NCBI GenBank assembly: GCA_030634785.1
Contig: DAOWAC010000044.1
Span: 1 to 7,715, forward strand
Origin: Chloroflexota bacterium
GTDB taxonomy: Archaea; Iainarchaeota; Iainarchaeia; Iainarchaeales; GCA-2688035
Direction: 5' to 3'
Length of the DNA stretch: 7,715 bases
Part shown: positions 1 to 6,745 of the stretch, one piece after another
Position numbering within the stretch: position 1 is the first letter of the stretch
Layout of the letters: every line of letters begins with the position of its first letter
Notes under the pieces: model-generated
Seen by the model: only the letters and a program-made list of their open reading frames with translations
What the model was told of the DNA's origin: nothing
Databases searched by the model: none
Made by a program: the position numbers and the translations under genes

Positions 1-19
1 AAAAAGGCTCTTGAAGGGC

Positions 20-622
20 TTAATGATACCTTACTCTTCCTTCTATCTTTTCCATTTGTTTCAATACTTCTTTTTTTCCGCCTTTTGAAAGGTATCCTTC
101 GAGGATTTGGTCCCAGCCTTTTGGCATTAGGTCTACGTGGGTTGCTTCAAAGGTTTTGCGAAAGACAAGGAGGTCAACTGCTTTGTCTTCTAGCTTTGCA
201 CTTGTTTTTCCCAAGCCAAAGTCAATAAAGAAAAGGTCGTCGTCCTTTACCAAAATGTTACTGGTTGTAAGGTCTCCGTGGACAAGATTTCCTGAATGCA
301 TTAAAGCAATCATTTGACCAACTTGCTTGCAAATGCCAATGTTTTCTTTTTTCAAAGAATCTTTTAAGCGAGAGCCGTCAATAAACTCCATTGAAATTTC
401 TTTCTCCTTTTTGTCAACATCAAAAATTGCAGGAGTGTTTACTCCAAGAGCTCTTGCTTTCCTAAACATGTTTGCTTCGGCATTTGTTCTCGTACTGCGA
501 AGCATTTCGTCAAGTTCACTGCACCTGTATCCTTTTGGAACACGTTGCTTTAGTAACGCGTTCTTTCCGTCAAACATTGTTTTGAAAAGTTTTGCTTCTG
601 CTCCCTGTGCGATTAATTTCAT
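20..622 (-). CDS. bud32: Bud32, KEOPS complex atypical kinase/ATPase (stand-alone)
   Basis: Bud32 is the small kinase-like ATPase that partners Kae1 in the KEOPS complex, which makes t6A at position 37 of tRNAs reading ANN codons in the cytoplasm. The 200-residue product has the minimal kinase fold of the family. A candidate ATP-anchoring Lys lies near residue 25, followed by the family-typical KGYR segment (30-33). A helix-C Glu sits in RTNAEANMF (45-53). The catalytic loop HGDLTTSNILV (115-125) gives Asp117 and Asn122, and the metal-binding motif is DFG (134-136). The Bud32-specific stretch EDKAVDLLVFRKTFEATH (145-162) and a short basic tail ending RVRYH are present. In many archaea this domain is fused behind Kae1; here it is a separate gene and no Kae1 is in the window. 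The start follows an ideal SD, only 12 bp after valS, so it is read as the last visible gene of a valS-bud32 unit. Confidence 0.96.
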   Translation of the reverse strand: MKLIAQGAEAKLFKTMFDGKNALLKQRVPKGYRCSELDEMLRSTRTNAEANMFRKARALGVNTPAIFDVDKKEKEISMEFIDGSRLKDSLKKENIGICKQVGQMIALMHSGNLVHGDLTTSNILVKDDDLFFIDFGLGKTSAKLEDKAVDLLVFRKTFEATHVDLMPKGWDQILEGYLSKGGKKEVLKQMEKIEGRVRYH

Positions 623-629
623 AACTATT

Positions 630-637
630 CCTCCTTA
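630..637 (-). promoter_or_regulatory. bud32 ribosome binding site embedded in the valS stop codon
   Basis: Read on the minus strand, TAAGGAGG contains both the valS stop codon TAA (637-635) and the SD core GGAGG (634-630). Seven bases separate the core from the bud32 ATG at 622. A ribosome ending valS therefore sits on the bud32 initiation site, which suggests translational coupling and fixes both the bud32 start and its co-transcription with valS. Confidence 0.85.
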
Positions 638-3019
638 GAATTCAAGCTTTATTGAAAATTCTTTTCCTTTTTTTATTTCAAGTGCTTCAACTGCCATTGT
701 TCGCTTAATGACATCTGCGCCCTGTTCAAGATTTTTTGCGTTTTCAATTGTAACAATTGCTTTTTTTACAGGCGTGTTTAATGACTTTTTTTCCTCGCTT
801 TTTTGTTTTCTCATTTCGGCAATTACTAAATTTATTCCTGCTCCAATCTTTTCTGCTTCCTCATCAATTAAGCTCTTATCTGCTTTTGGCCATTGCTCTA
901 AGTGAATGCTTTTTCCTGAAAGCTTGTCCTTAAAATGTTCGTGTGCAATTTCTTCTGCTGTATGCGGTACAAATGGAGCAAATAAGAGAAGGGTTTTCCA
1001 AGCAACTTCTTGTAATACTGCTGCTGCAGCTTTTCCTGAAGCACCTTTGTCATTGTAAACTCTTGATTTTACTTCTTCTATGTAAAAGTCTGCAAATTCA
1101 AGCCAGAAAAAGTTTCTTGCAGGATTTAGGCATTTGCTGAATTCAAATCTGTCAAATGCTTCTGTTCCCTCTTTGATTACTCTGTTTAACCTGCTTAGAA
1201 TTGCTTTGTCTTCCGGACGTAGTGCCTTTTTGTCAATTTTTTCTGCTTTGCCTTTTGTTACCATTGAAACAAATCTGTTAGCATTAAGCATTTTTGTAAT
1301 GAATTTTCTTCCGGAAACCATTTCTTTTTCCTGGAATGGAATATCTTCTCCCAAAACAGGCAAGCCAGCCCAGTATCTTAGGGAATCAGCTGAATATTTT
1401 TGAATCATTTCCTCTGGTTTTATGACATTTCCCAAACTTTTTGACATCTTTTTGCCTTTTGAATCAAGTGCCCAGCCGTTTATTGTAATTGTTTTCCAAG
1501 GCAGTTCATGTTGGTGGAATAATGCTTTTACAATTGTGTTAAATGCCCATAATGCAATTATGTCATGTCCCTGTGGTCTTAAGTCCATTGGGAACATTTT
1601 TTCAAAGAATTTTTTGTCCTCTGCCCATTTACAATTAATCTGTGGTGTTAGGGAGGAAGTGAACCAGGTGTCCAATGTGTCTTTTTCTCCAATAAATTCA
1701 CTGCTTCCGCATTTGCATTTCTTTTTTGGCTTGCTTTTTAATGGGTCAATTGGCAAATCTTTTTCTTCTGCAACAATTACTTCACCGCATTTTTTACAAT
1801 ACCATACAGGGAAAGGAATTCCATAATGTCTTTGTCTTGAAATACTCCAGTCCCATTGAAGTCCCCTAATCCAGTTGTCATACCTTGATTTCATAAAAGG
1901 AGGAATCCACTGCAACATTTCTGCTTTGACAATATAGTCGTCTTTCAAATCTAAATATTTTACAAACCATTGTTTGCTTGGAATTATTTCTATTTCTGTT
2001 TTGCATCTTTCGTGAACATTTACCTCATGCTTTATTGGCTTTTGCTCTTTCAAAAGCTTTTCTTTTTTCAAATCTTCAATAATTTCTTTTCTTGCTTCAA
2101 TAAGTTTCATTCCTTTGTATTTTTCTGCTAGTTCATTCATTCTGCCATTTTTGGTTATTGCCATTCTTAAAGGCAGGTTGTGTGCATAATACCATTCCAT
2201 GTCTGTTTGGTCTCCAAAAGTACAGCACATTACTACTCCTGTTCCTTTTTCAGGGTCTGCTCTTGGGTCTTCCAAAACAGGAACTTCTAAATCAAATAGC
2301 GGAACCTTTAATTTTTTTCCAACAAGTTCTTTGTATCTTTTGTCTGTTGGATTTACAAATACTGCAACACAAGCTGGTAATAATTCCGGTCTTGTAGTTG
2401 CAATTACAACTTCTTTTCCTTCTTTTGTCTTAAAAACAATGTCGTTAAATGTGCTGTCAATTTCTTTGTCTTCTAATTCTGCCTGTGCTACTGCTGTTTC
2501 ACATTTTGGACACCACATTGTTGGAGCATCTTTCCTGTAAAGCCTTTTTTGCTTGTATAAATCCAAAAAGCTGTATTGTGATGTCTTTCTTGCAAGGTCG
2601 CCAATTGTTCTGTATAAGAGACTCCAATCAAAACTGATTCCAATGCTTTTGAAGCCAGTAGCCATTTTCTTTTCTTCTTCTGCGGTTCCTTCCAAAACAA
2701 TTTTGATAAACTCGTCACGTGAAAAATTCTTTGATTTAATGCCTTTTTTCTTTTCAACCATTAAGGCTGTTGCTAATCCATTGTTGTCAAAGCCAATTGG
2801 GTGAAAGACGTTAAATCCCTGCATTTTCTTATAGCGTGCAATAAAGTCCTGTTGTGAATATGCAAAGGCATGTCCCATATGCATTGTGCCTGAAACAGTT
2901 GGAGGTGGTGTATCAATGCTGTAAACTGACTTTTTGCTTTTTGGGTCAAACTTGTATATTTTGTCTTTTTCCCATTGCTTTTGCCATTTTTCTTCAATTT
3001 TATGCAAGTCTACTGCCAT
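635..3019 (-). CDS. valS: Valyl-tRNA synthetase, archaeal type
   Basis: This class Ia cytoplasmic synthetase attaches valine to tRNA-Val and edits mischarged threonine. The 794-residue product shows the HIGH-type motif as HMGH (47-50) after TPPPTVSGT, and KMSKS at 524-528. The inserted CP1 editing domain carries ATTRPELL (207-214) and GDQTDMEW (269-276). Likely zinc-knuckle cysteine pairs lie at 170/173, 408/411 and 435/437. The segment ISRQRHYGIPFPVWYC (393-408) is like archaeal and rickettsial ValRS rather than most bacterial enzymes. The C-terminal third is the helical anticodon-binding domain; there is no long extra C-terminal coiled coil, so the protein is somewhat short for the family. 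I chose the ATG at 3019 (MAVDLHKIEEKW) because GAGG lies 10 bp upstream and homology normally begins there. An in-frame ATG at 3082 would add 21 hydrophobic, unalignable residues. The gene ends 12 bp before bud32. Confidence 0.97.
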   Translation of the reverse strand: MAVDLHKIEEKWQKQWEKDKIYKFDPKSKKSVYSIDTPPPTVSGTMHMGHAFAYSQQDFIARYKKMQGFNVFHPIGFDNNGLATALMVEKKKGIKSKNFSRDEFIKIVLEGTAEEEKKMATGFKSIGISFDWSLLYRTIGDLARKTSQYSFLDLYKQKRLYRKDAPTMWCPKCETAVAQAELEDKEIDSTFNDIVFKTKEGKEVVIATTRPELLPACVAVFVNPTDKRYKELVGKKLKVPLFDLEVPVLEDPRADPEKGTGVVMCCTFGDQTDMEWYYAHNLPLRMAITKNGRMNELAEKYKGMKLIEARKEIIEDLKKEKLLKEQKPIKHEVNVHERCKTEIEIIPSKQWFVKYLDLKDDYIVKAEMLQWIPPFMKSRYDNWIRGLQWDWSISRQRHYGIPFPVWYCKKCGEVIVAEEKDLPIDPLKSKPKKKCKCGSSEFIGEKDTLDTWFTSSLTPQINCKWAEDKKFFEKMFPMDLRPQGHDIIALWAFNTIVKALFHQHELPWKTITINGWALDSKGKKMSKSLGNVIKPEEMIQKYSADSLRYWAGLPVLGEDIPFQEKEMVSGRKFITKMLNANRFVSMVTKGKAEKIDKKALRPEDKAILSRLNRVIKEGTEAFDRFEFSKCLNPARNFFWLEFADFYIEEVKSRVYNDKGASGKAAAAVLQEVAWKTLLLFAPFVPHTAEEIAHEHFKDKLSGKSIHLEQWPKADKSLIDEEAEKIGAGINLVIAEMRKQKSEEKKSLNTPVKKAIVTIENAKNLEQGADVIKRTMAVEALEIKKGKEFSIKLEF

Positions 3020-3235
3020 TTCAAATACGCCTCGTTCTTTAATATTCTTAAATGGGAAAAGAATAAAAAGCAGGCAAGCCATCTTTTTATTCTTGCAGAA
3101 TTTGCAGGACTTGTTAGTATTCCTTTTTCAAGTGCAACAATCTGGGTTTTGGTTGGTGGTGATTTGATTGCAGGACTTGGTTCAGTGATTTATTCGCTTT
3201 ACCTTTTTAAAAAGAGTGGTAAAAATAAGCTTTAA
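3002..3235 (+). CDS. Possible small membrane protein on the opposite strand (unrecognised)
   Basis: This frame encodes up to 77 residues from the ATG at 3002. The part after about residue 20 looks like real protein: a Lys-rich start (WEKNKKQ), a hydrophobic run beginning HLFILAEFAGLVSIPF, a second one with IWVLVGGDLIAGLGSVIYSL, then a basic end KKSGKNKL. This suggests two short membrane segments. Codons in this part resemble those of the neighbouring genes (GCA, GGA, GGT, CTT, ATT). The frame lies in the gap between the cupin gene and valS. Its TAA stop (3233-3235) overlaps the opposing cupin stop (3232-3234) by two bases. Against it: the only ATGs in frame lie antisense to the valS start, no SD is visible, and the first 16 or so residues look like shadow sequence. 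An ATG at 3052 would give a natural start (MGK followed by NKKQASHLF) if one base near 3061 were skipped. It could be a decayed gene, a frameshift in the assembly, or chance. I recognise no family. Confidence 0.3.
   Translation: MQVYCHFKYASFFNILKWEKNKKQASHLFILAEFAGLVSIPFSSATIWVLVGGDLIAGLGSVIYSLYLFKKSGKNKL
3030..3033 (-). promoter_or_regulatory. valS Shine-Dalgarno site deciding the start
   Basis: On the minus strand GAGG occurs 10 bases before the ATG at 3019. The upstream in-frame ATG at 3082 has no purine-rich SD in the expected window. This supports the shorter 794-residue ValRS. Confidence 0.6.
3063..3070 (-). promoter_or_regulatory. Candidate archaeal TATA box for valS-bud32
   Basis: The minus strand reads TTTTTATT here. 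An archaeal TATA element lies about 27 bp before the transcript start, which would put the start near 3040 and give a leader of about 20 bases carrying the GAGG site. The region is T-rich, so such a match has a fair chance of being accidental. No clear BRE is visible. Confidence 0.3.
3102..3179. repeat. 12-bp direct repeat, 66 bp apart
   Basis: TTGCAGGACTTG occurs exactly at 3102-3113 and again at 3168-3179. The 66-bp period is a whole number of codons. In the plus-strand hydrophobic frame both copies therefore read as an Ala-Gly-Leu core (FAGL and IAGL), one in each proposed membrane segment. It may reflect internal duplication of a small membrane protein or may be chance. Confidence 0.5.
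3209..3225 (-). terminator. Candidate poly-T terminator after the cupin gene
   Basis: Downstream of the cupin stop on the minus strand there are two T5 tracts, at 3225-3221 and 3213-3209. The second is part of the palindrome TTTTTAAAAA (3204-3213). Archaeal RNA polymerase commonly terminates on oligo-T runs without a hairpin, so this would end the heat-shock/cupin transcript before valS. The low GC of the region makes T5 runs common, so support is moderate. Confidence 0.35.
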
Positions 3236-3513
3236 CGGTCTTCTAATAGAATAATTTCTGTAATTGCAATTAGCTTATGGTAAACGTTTGCAGGAATTTT
3301 TATTTTTACAGGTGCTTTTACATTTCTTGTTTCTTTTCCAATGGTTAATTTCGCTTCGTCTTTTACCAAGTATAATATTTCAAGAACATCGTGTTCGTGA
3401 TTTGCATTAATGGTTCCTTTTTTCTTTTCAATAAACTTTAGCTTGTCACAGTCGTACATTATTCCCCTTTTGTCTTTGTTCAAAACTTTTATTTCTTCAA
3501 TATCCCTTTTCAA
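3232..3513 (-). CDS. Small cupin-domain protein
   Basis: The 93-residue product matches a single compact cupin barrel. Motif 1 is visible as NHEHDVLEILYLV (38-50), with ligands His39, His41 and Glu45. Motif 2 ends IPANVYHKL (73-81), with His79. The four expected metal-binding residues are therefore all present, so metal binding, and perhaps small-molecule binding or isomerase activity, is likely, but the substrate cannot be told. The gene follows dnaJ by 18 bp in the same frame and is probably co-transcribed with it. The start is uncertain. The TTG at 3513 gives the full barrel but has no SD; the ATG at 3459 has a purine run (AGGGG) just upstream but would remove the first 18 residues, including a likely first strand. 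I prefer the TTG. The stop overlaps the opposing plus-strand frame by two bases. Confidence 0.78.
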   Translation of the reverse strand: MKRDIEEIKVLNKDKRGIMYDCDKLKFIEKKKGTINANHEHDVLEILYLVKDEAKLTIGKETRNVKAPVKIKIPANVYHKLIAITEIILLEDR

Positions 3514-3531
3514 TTTCGTCCAAACTTTTTT

Positions 3532-4689
3532 TTACCTGAATTTTTTCTTGATTCTTCCAAAGAATCCTTTTCTTTGCTTTTTCACGTCGTCTTCTTTTGC
3601 AAGCTTTTCAAATAGTTCTTTTTGTTTTTTGTTCATCTTTGAGGGTGTTTGGACAATTATTTTTACATACTCGTCTCCGTGTCCTGTTTCGCCTAATTTT
3701 TTAATGCCTTTTGATTTCAGTCTAAAGATTGTGCCTGTTTGTGTTCCTTTTGGAATCTTTATTGTTGCCTTTTCTTCAAGTGTTGGCACGTCAAGGTTTG
3801 TTCCAAGTGCTGCTTCTGAAAAAGAAATTGGCAGTTCTGCATAAATGTCTGATCCGTCTCTCTTGAATATTTTGTCTGTTTCAACAAAGATTACTGCAAA
3901 AAGGTCTCCTGATGGTCCGTTGTTTATTCCTGCATTTCCTTCGCCTCTTAAGTTCAAATGGTTTCCTGTGTCAATGCCTGCAGGAACTTTTATTTTTATT
4001 TCCCTTTTGGTTTTTGTTCTTCCTTTTCCCTCACATTTTTTGCAGACGTTTTTAATAATTTTTCCTTTGCCTCTGCATTTTGGACAGGTTCCCTGCGTGA
4101 CAAATGTTCCAAATATTGTTTTTCTTTGCTGTCTTATAATTCCTGCGCCATGGCATTGGCTGCATGTTTCTTCTCCAAAACCGCCTTTGCCATTGCATTC
4201 TTTGCAGTTTTCAATTCTTGTAAGTTCAACAGTTTTTTCTGTTCCAAAAACAGCTTCTTCAAAGCTTATTGAAAGGTCAATTCTAAGATTTGCTCCTCTT
4301 GCAGGACCAGCTGCTTCTCTTCCCTGTCCGCCTCCGCCAAAGGCTCTGAAAATGTCTTCCATTCCGCCAAAGCCTGCAAAGTTTCCTCCGCCTCCAAAGA
4401 TGTCTCCCATATTGAAGTCAAAACCTCGTGCTCCGCTTCCTCTAAATCCCTGGAATCCCTGAAATCCTTCTGCTGCATGACCAAACTGGTCATAGTTTGC
4501 TTTTTTCTTTGAATCAGAAAGAGTTTGGTATGCTTCTGAAGCTTCTTTAAATTTTTCTTCGGATTTTGGATCACTGTTAAGGTCTGGATGATATTTTTTG
4601 GCAAGCTTTTTGTAAGATGCTTTTACTTCACTTACAGAGGCTCCTTTCTTAAGGCCTAAAACATCATAGTAATCTTTCTTTGTAGGCAT
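3532..4689 (-). CDS. dnaJ: DnaJ (Hsp40) co-chaperone, type I
   Basis: DnaJ brings unfolded clients to DnaK and triggers its ATP hydrolysis in the cytoplasm. All type I domains are present in the 385 residues. The J domain (about 5-70) carries the HPD motif at 34-36. A Gly/Phe-rich linker runs from about 75 to 130. The zinc-binding domain has four CxxCxGxG repeats starting at Cys162, Cys176, Cys202 and Cys216. The two C-terminal beta domains follow, and the protein ends in a strongly basic tail (GRIKKKFR). Length is normal for the family. The ATG at 4689 gives the usual N-terminus ([10 protein letters not shown]). No SD precedes it; the upstream bases are AT-rich, unlike dnaK and bud32. The gene lies 47 bp after dnaK, behind a hairpin with a T-tract, so dnaJ may be expressed below DnaK or from its own promoter. 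Confidence 0.98.
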   Translation of the reverse strand: MPTKKDYYDVLGLKKGASVSEVKASYKKLAKKYHPDLNSDPKSEEKFKEASEAYQTLSDSKKKANYDQFGHAAEGFQGFQGFRGSGARGFDFNMGDIFGGGGNFAGFGGMEDIFRAFGGGGQGREAAGPARGANLRIDLSISFEEAVFGTEKTVELTRIENCKECNGKGGFGEETCSQCHGAGIIRQQRKTIFGTFVTQGTCPKCRGKGKIIKNVCKKCEGKGRTKTKREIKIKVPAGIDTGNHLNLRGEGNAGINNGPSGDLFAVIFVETDKIFKRDGSDIYAELPISFSEAALGTNLDVPTLEEKATIKIPKGTQTGTIFRLKSKGIKKLGETGHGDEYVKIIVQTPSKMNKKQKELFEKLAKEDDVKKQRKGFFGRIKKKFR

Positions 4690-4718
4690 TTTAATCAGTT
4701 AAATTATTGGAAAAAGAG

Positions 4719-4727
4719 ATTAAAAAA
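4719..4727 (-). promoter_or_regulatory. Weak candidate TATA element for dnaJ
   Basis: The minus strand reads TTTTTTAAT. Its centre is about 34 bp before the dnaJ ATG, which would place a transcript start about 7 bases upstream. That would be a nearly leaderless mRNA and would fit the absence of an SD. The same T-run serves as the tail of the hairpin after dnaK, so the assignment is ambiguous. Confidence 0.2.
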
Positions 4728-4747
4728 GGCAAGCTTTTACTTGCCTT
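4721..4747 (-). terminator. Hairpin plus T-tract over the dnaK stop codon
   Basis: On the minus strand AAGGCAAG (4747-4740), a 6-base loop and CTTGCCTT (4733-4726) form a perfect 8-bp stem, followed directly by a T run (4727-4722). The dnaK stop TAA is the first part of the loop. The layout is that of a bacterial-style intrinsic terminator or attenuator between dnaK and dnaJ. In an archaeon the T-tract alone could suffice, and the stem could instead protect the 3' end of a processed grpE-dnaK mRNA. Confidence 0.6.
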
Positions 4748-6641
4748 CCTTTTTGTCTTCTTCTTTTTTATCATCTTTGACTTCGTAGTCTGCGTCAACT
4801 ACTTTGTCATTACCTTTCTTTTCTTCTGCACCAGCTTGCTGTCCAGAGCCTGTACCTTGTGCTCCTTGTTTTGCCTGTTGCTCTTGCTGTGCTTTTTGAT
4901 AAATTTCTGTTCCGATTTCCTGCATTTCTTTGCTCATTTCGTCAGTTTTTGTTTTTATTGTAGTAATGTCCTTTGGTTCTTTGCCAAGCAGTTCTTTTAG
5001 CTCGTCGTTCTTTTTCTTTATGCTGTCAAGCTTTGTTTCATCAACCTTTCCTTTCATGTCTTCCAGCATCTTTTCAGTGCTGAATGTTAAAGCATTTGCC
5101 TGATTTACTATATCAATTTCTTCCTTTCTTTTCTTGTCATCCTCTGCATGAGCTTCTGCATCCTTTTTCATCTTTTCAATTTCTTCATCCTTTAACTTTT
5201 GTGATGCAACAATCTTAATGCTTTGTTCCTTTCCTGTTCCCAAATCCCTTGCTTTTACATGAACAATTCCGTTTGCGTCAATGTCAAAGGTTACTTCAAT
5301 TTGAGGAACTCCTCGTGGAGCAGGAACAATTCCTACAAGTTGGAATCTTCCCAAACTCTTGTTTCCTGCAGCCATTTCTCTTTCTCCCTGCAGTACATGA
5401 ATGTCAACTGCCGGCTGGTTGTCTGCTGCTGTTGAAAAGACCTGACTCTTTTTGGTTGGAATTGTAGTATTTCTTGTAATAAGAGGTGTTCTTACTCCGC
5501 CAAGTGTTTCAATTCCAAGAGTTAAAGGTGTTACGTCAAGCAATAGTACGTCTTTAACATCTCCGCTTAGGACTCCTGCCTGTACTGCTGCCCCCATTGC
5601 AACACATTCCATTGGGTCAACCCCTCTTTCAACTTTGCTTCCAACTATTTTTTCAACAAATTTTTGGACAGAAGGCATTCTTGTAGGGCCTCCGACCATA
5701 ATTATTCTGCTAATATCTGATGGCTGCAGTTTTGCATCTGCAAGTGCCTGTTGTAATGGCTTTTCACATTTTTTAATTATTGGGTCTACTAACTGTTCAA
5801 GTTTTGATCTTGAAATTTTCATAGTCAAATGTTTTGGACCGCTTTTGTCAGCGGTAATATATGGCAAATTAATGTCTGTTTCAATTACTGTTGAAAGTTC
5901 AATTTTTGCCTTTTCTGCTGCTTCCTTTAGTCTTTGCATTGCCATATTGTCTTTTGTAATATCAACGCCTTGGTCTTTTTTGAATTCTTCAGAAATATAT
6001 TTCACAAGAACTTCATCCATATCTGTTCCGCCAAGTTCTGTATCTCCGCTTGTTGACTGGACTTCAAAGACTCCGTCTCCAAACTCCATTACTGTAACAT
6101 CAAGTGTTCCTCCGCCTAAGTCAAATACGAGAATTTTTTGCTCTTTGCCTTTTTTGTCAACTCCATATGCAAGAGATGCTGCTGTTGGCTCGTTAACAAT
6201 TCTTACAACTTCAAGTCCTGCAATTTGTCCTGCATCCTTTGTTGCCTGTCTTTGATTGTCATCAAAGTATGCCGGAACTGTAACAACTGCTTTTTCAACC
6301 TTGTCTCCAAGAAATTCTTCCGCGTCCTTTTTTATTTTTTGTAAAATAAATGCACTAAGTTGCTGTGGAGTATATTCTTTTCCAAGTGATTTGTACTTGA
6401 AGTCTGTTCCCATTTTTCTTTTAAATGAAGTAAAAGTATTTTCAGGATTGCTTACTGCTTGTCTTTTTGCAGGTTCGCCTATCAATACCTGTCCGTCTTT
6501 TGTAAAAGCAACATATGAAGGAAATGCTTTTCCATAAACACTTGCTCCTTCTGCGCTTGCAATTATCCTTGGCTTACCTGCTTCCAAAAAAGCAGCAGCA
6601 CTGTTTGATGTTCCTAAATCAATTCCTATTATTTTTGTCAT
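4737..6641 (-). CDS. dnaK: DnaK (Hsp70) chaperone
   Basis: DnaK is the ATP-driven chaperone that binds exposed hydrophobic segments of client proteins; GrpE and DnaJ in the same cluster drive its cycle. The three Hsp70 signatures are present: IDLGTSNS (7-14), [12 protein letters not shown] (172-183) and [16 protein letters not shown] (313-328). The hydrophobic interdomain linker is DVLLLDV (364-370). The substrate-binding domain follows (about 371-480), then a helical lid, a Gln/Gly/Ala-rich linker (about 584-605) and a charged tail containing [10 protein letters not shown]. The nucleotide domain is short around residues 76-95 (KMGTDF to GKEYTPQQL). It lacks the roughly 25-residue insert of proteobacterial DnaK, as in Gram-positive and archaeal proteins. 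The tail ends in a Lys/Glu-rich run beyond the usual end. The ATG at 6641 has GGAGG nine bases upstream. It lies 32 bp after a possible micro-ORF and 100 bp after grpE. Confidence 0.98.
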   Translation of the reverse strand: MTKIIGIDLGTSNSAAAFLEAGKPRIIASAEGASVYGKAFPSYVAFTKDGQVLIGEPAKRQAVSNPENTFTSFKRKMGTDFKYKSLGKEYTPQQLSAFILQKIKKDAEEFLGDKVEKAVVTVPAYFDDNQRQATKDAGQIAGLEVVRIVNEPTAASLAYGVDKKGKEQKILVFDLGGGTLDVTVMEFGDGVFEVQSTSGDTELGGTDMDEVLVKYISEEFKKDQGVDITKDNMAMQRLKEAAEKAKIELSTVIETDINLPYITADKSGPKHLTMKISRSKLEQLVDPIIKKCEKPLQQALADAKLQPSDISRIIMVGGPTRMPSVQKFVEKIVGSKVERGVDPMECVAMGAAVQAGVLSGDVKDVLLLDVTPLTLGIETLGGVRTPLITRNTTIPTKKSQVFSTAADNQPAVDIHVLQGEREMAAGNKSLGRFQLVGIVPAPRGVPQIEVTFDIDANGIVHVKARDLGTGKEQSIKIVASQKLKDEEIEKMKKDAEAHAEDDKKRKEEIDIVNQANALTFSTEKMLEDMKGKVDETKLDSIKKKNDELKELLGKEPKDITTIKTKTDEMSKEMQEIGTEIYQKAQQEQQAKQGAQGTGSGQQAGAEEKKGNDKVVDADYEVKDDKKEEDKKEGK

Positions 6642-6650
6642 ATTATCATT

Positions 6651-6655
6651 CCTCC
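6651..6655 (-). promoter_or_regulatory. dnaK Shine-Dalgarno site
   Basis: GGAGG on the minus strand lies 9 bases before the ATG at 6641. It is the strongest type of site seen in the window, shared only with bud32. This fits high expression of DnaK even though it is an internal gene of the cluster. Confidence 0.8.
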
Positions 6656-6673
6656 GTTTTTTCGTTCTGTTTT

Positions 6674-6745
6674 TCAGCTTCCTATTGGTGGTTGTTTCGG
6701 CATATATTCTTCCGGAAAATCAATAGGGTTTGGTTTAAATGTCAT
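6674..6745 (-). CDS. Possible 23-residue micro-ORF between grpE and dnaK
   Basis: The reading frame starts at an ATG that overlaps the grpE stop codon as ATGA (6745-6742), and ends in TGA at 6674. Its start has an exact SD, GGTGA (6757-6753), with a 7-base spacer, lying inside the last codons of grpE. The predicted peptide begins [10 protein letters not shown] and ends PKQPPIGS. It has 6 prolines in 23 residues, is soluble-looking, and has no membrane segment. The frame stops 32 bp before dnaK, leaving room for the dnaK SD. It may be a real microprotein or a leader used for reinitiation between grpE and dnaK. The overlap could also be chance, since one short open frame in AT-rich DNA is weak evidence. 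I recognise no homologue. Confidence 0.4.
   Translation of the reverse strand: MTFKPNPIDFPEEYMPKQPPIGS

Noticed and set aside
1..19. T5 run on the minus strand just after the bud32 stop, with a weak stem-loop upstream
   Set aside because: The possible stem is short and mismatched, and the run is cut by the window edge, so a terminator cannot be supported. It could equally be the start of the next gene's leader.
3020..3082. N-terminal extension of ValRS from the ATG at 3082 (MACLLFILFPF...)
   Set aside because: The extension is hydrophobic and unlike any ValRS N-terminus, and has no SD. The ATG at 3019 has GAGG upstream and the canonical N-terminus.
3845..4462. A 205-codon plus-strand frame opposite dnaJ, rich in Pro and Leu
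   Set aside because: It mirrors the Gly/Phe region and zinc repeats of dnaJ; Gly codons read backwards give Pro and Ser. No independent support.
5452..6255. A 267-codon open frame on the plus strand opposite dnaK
   Set aside because: It is an antisense shadow of dnaK. The product is Ser/Thr/Pro-rich without family features, and dnaK is unmistakable on the other strand.
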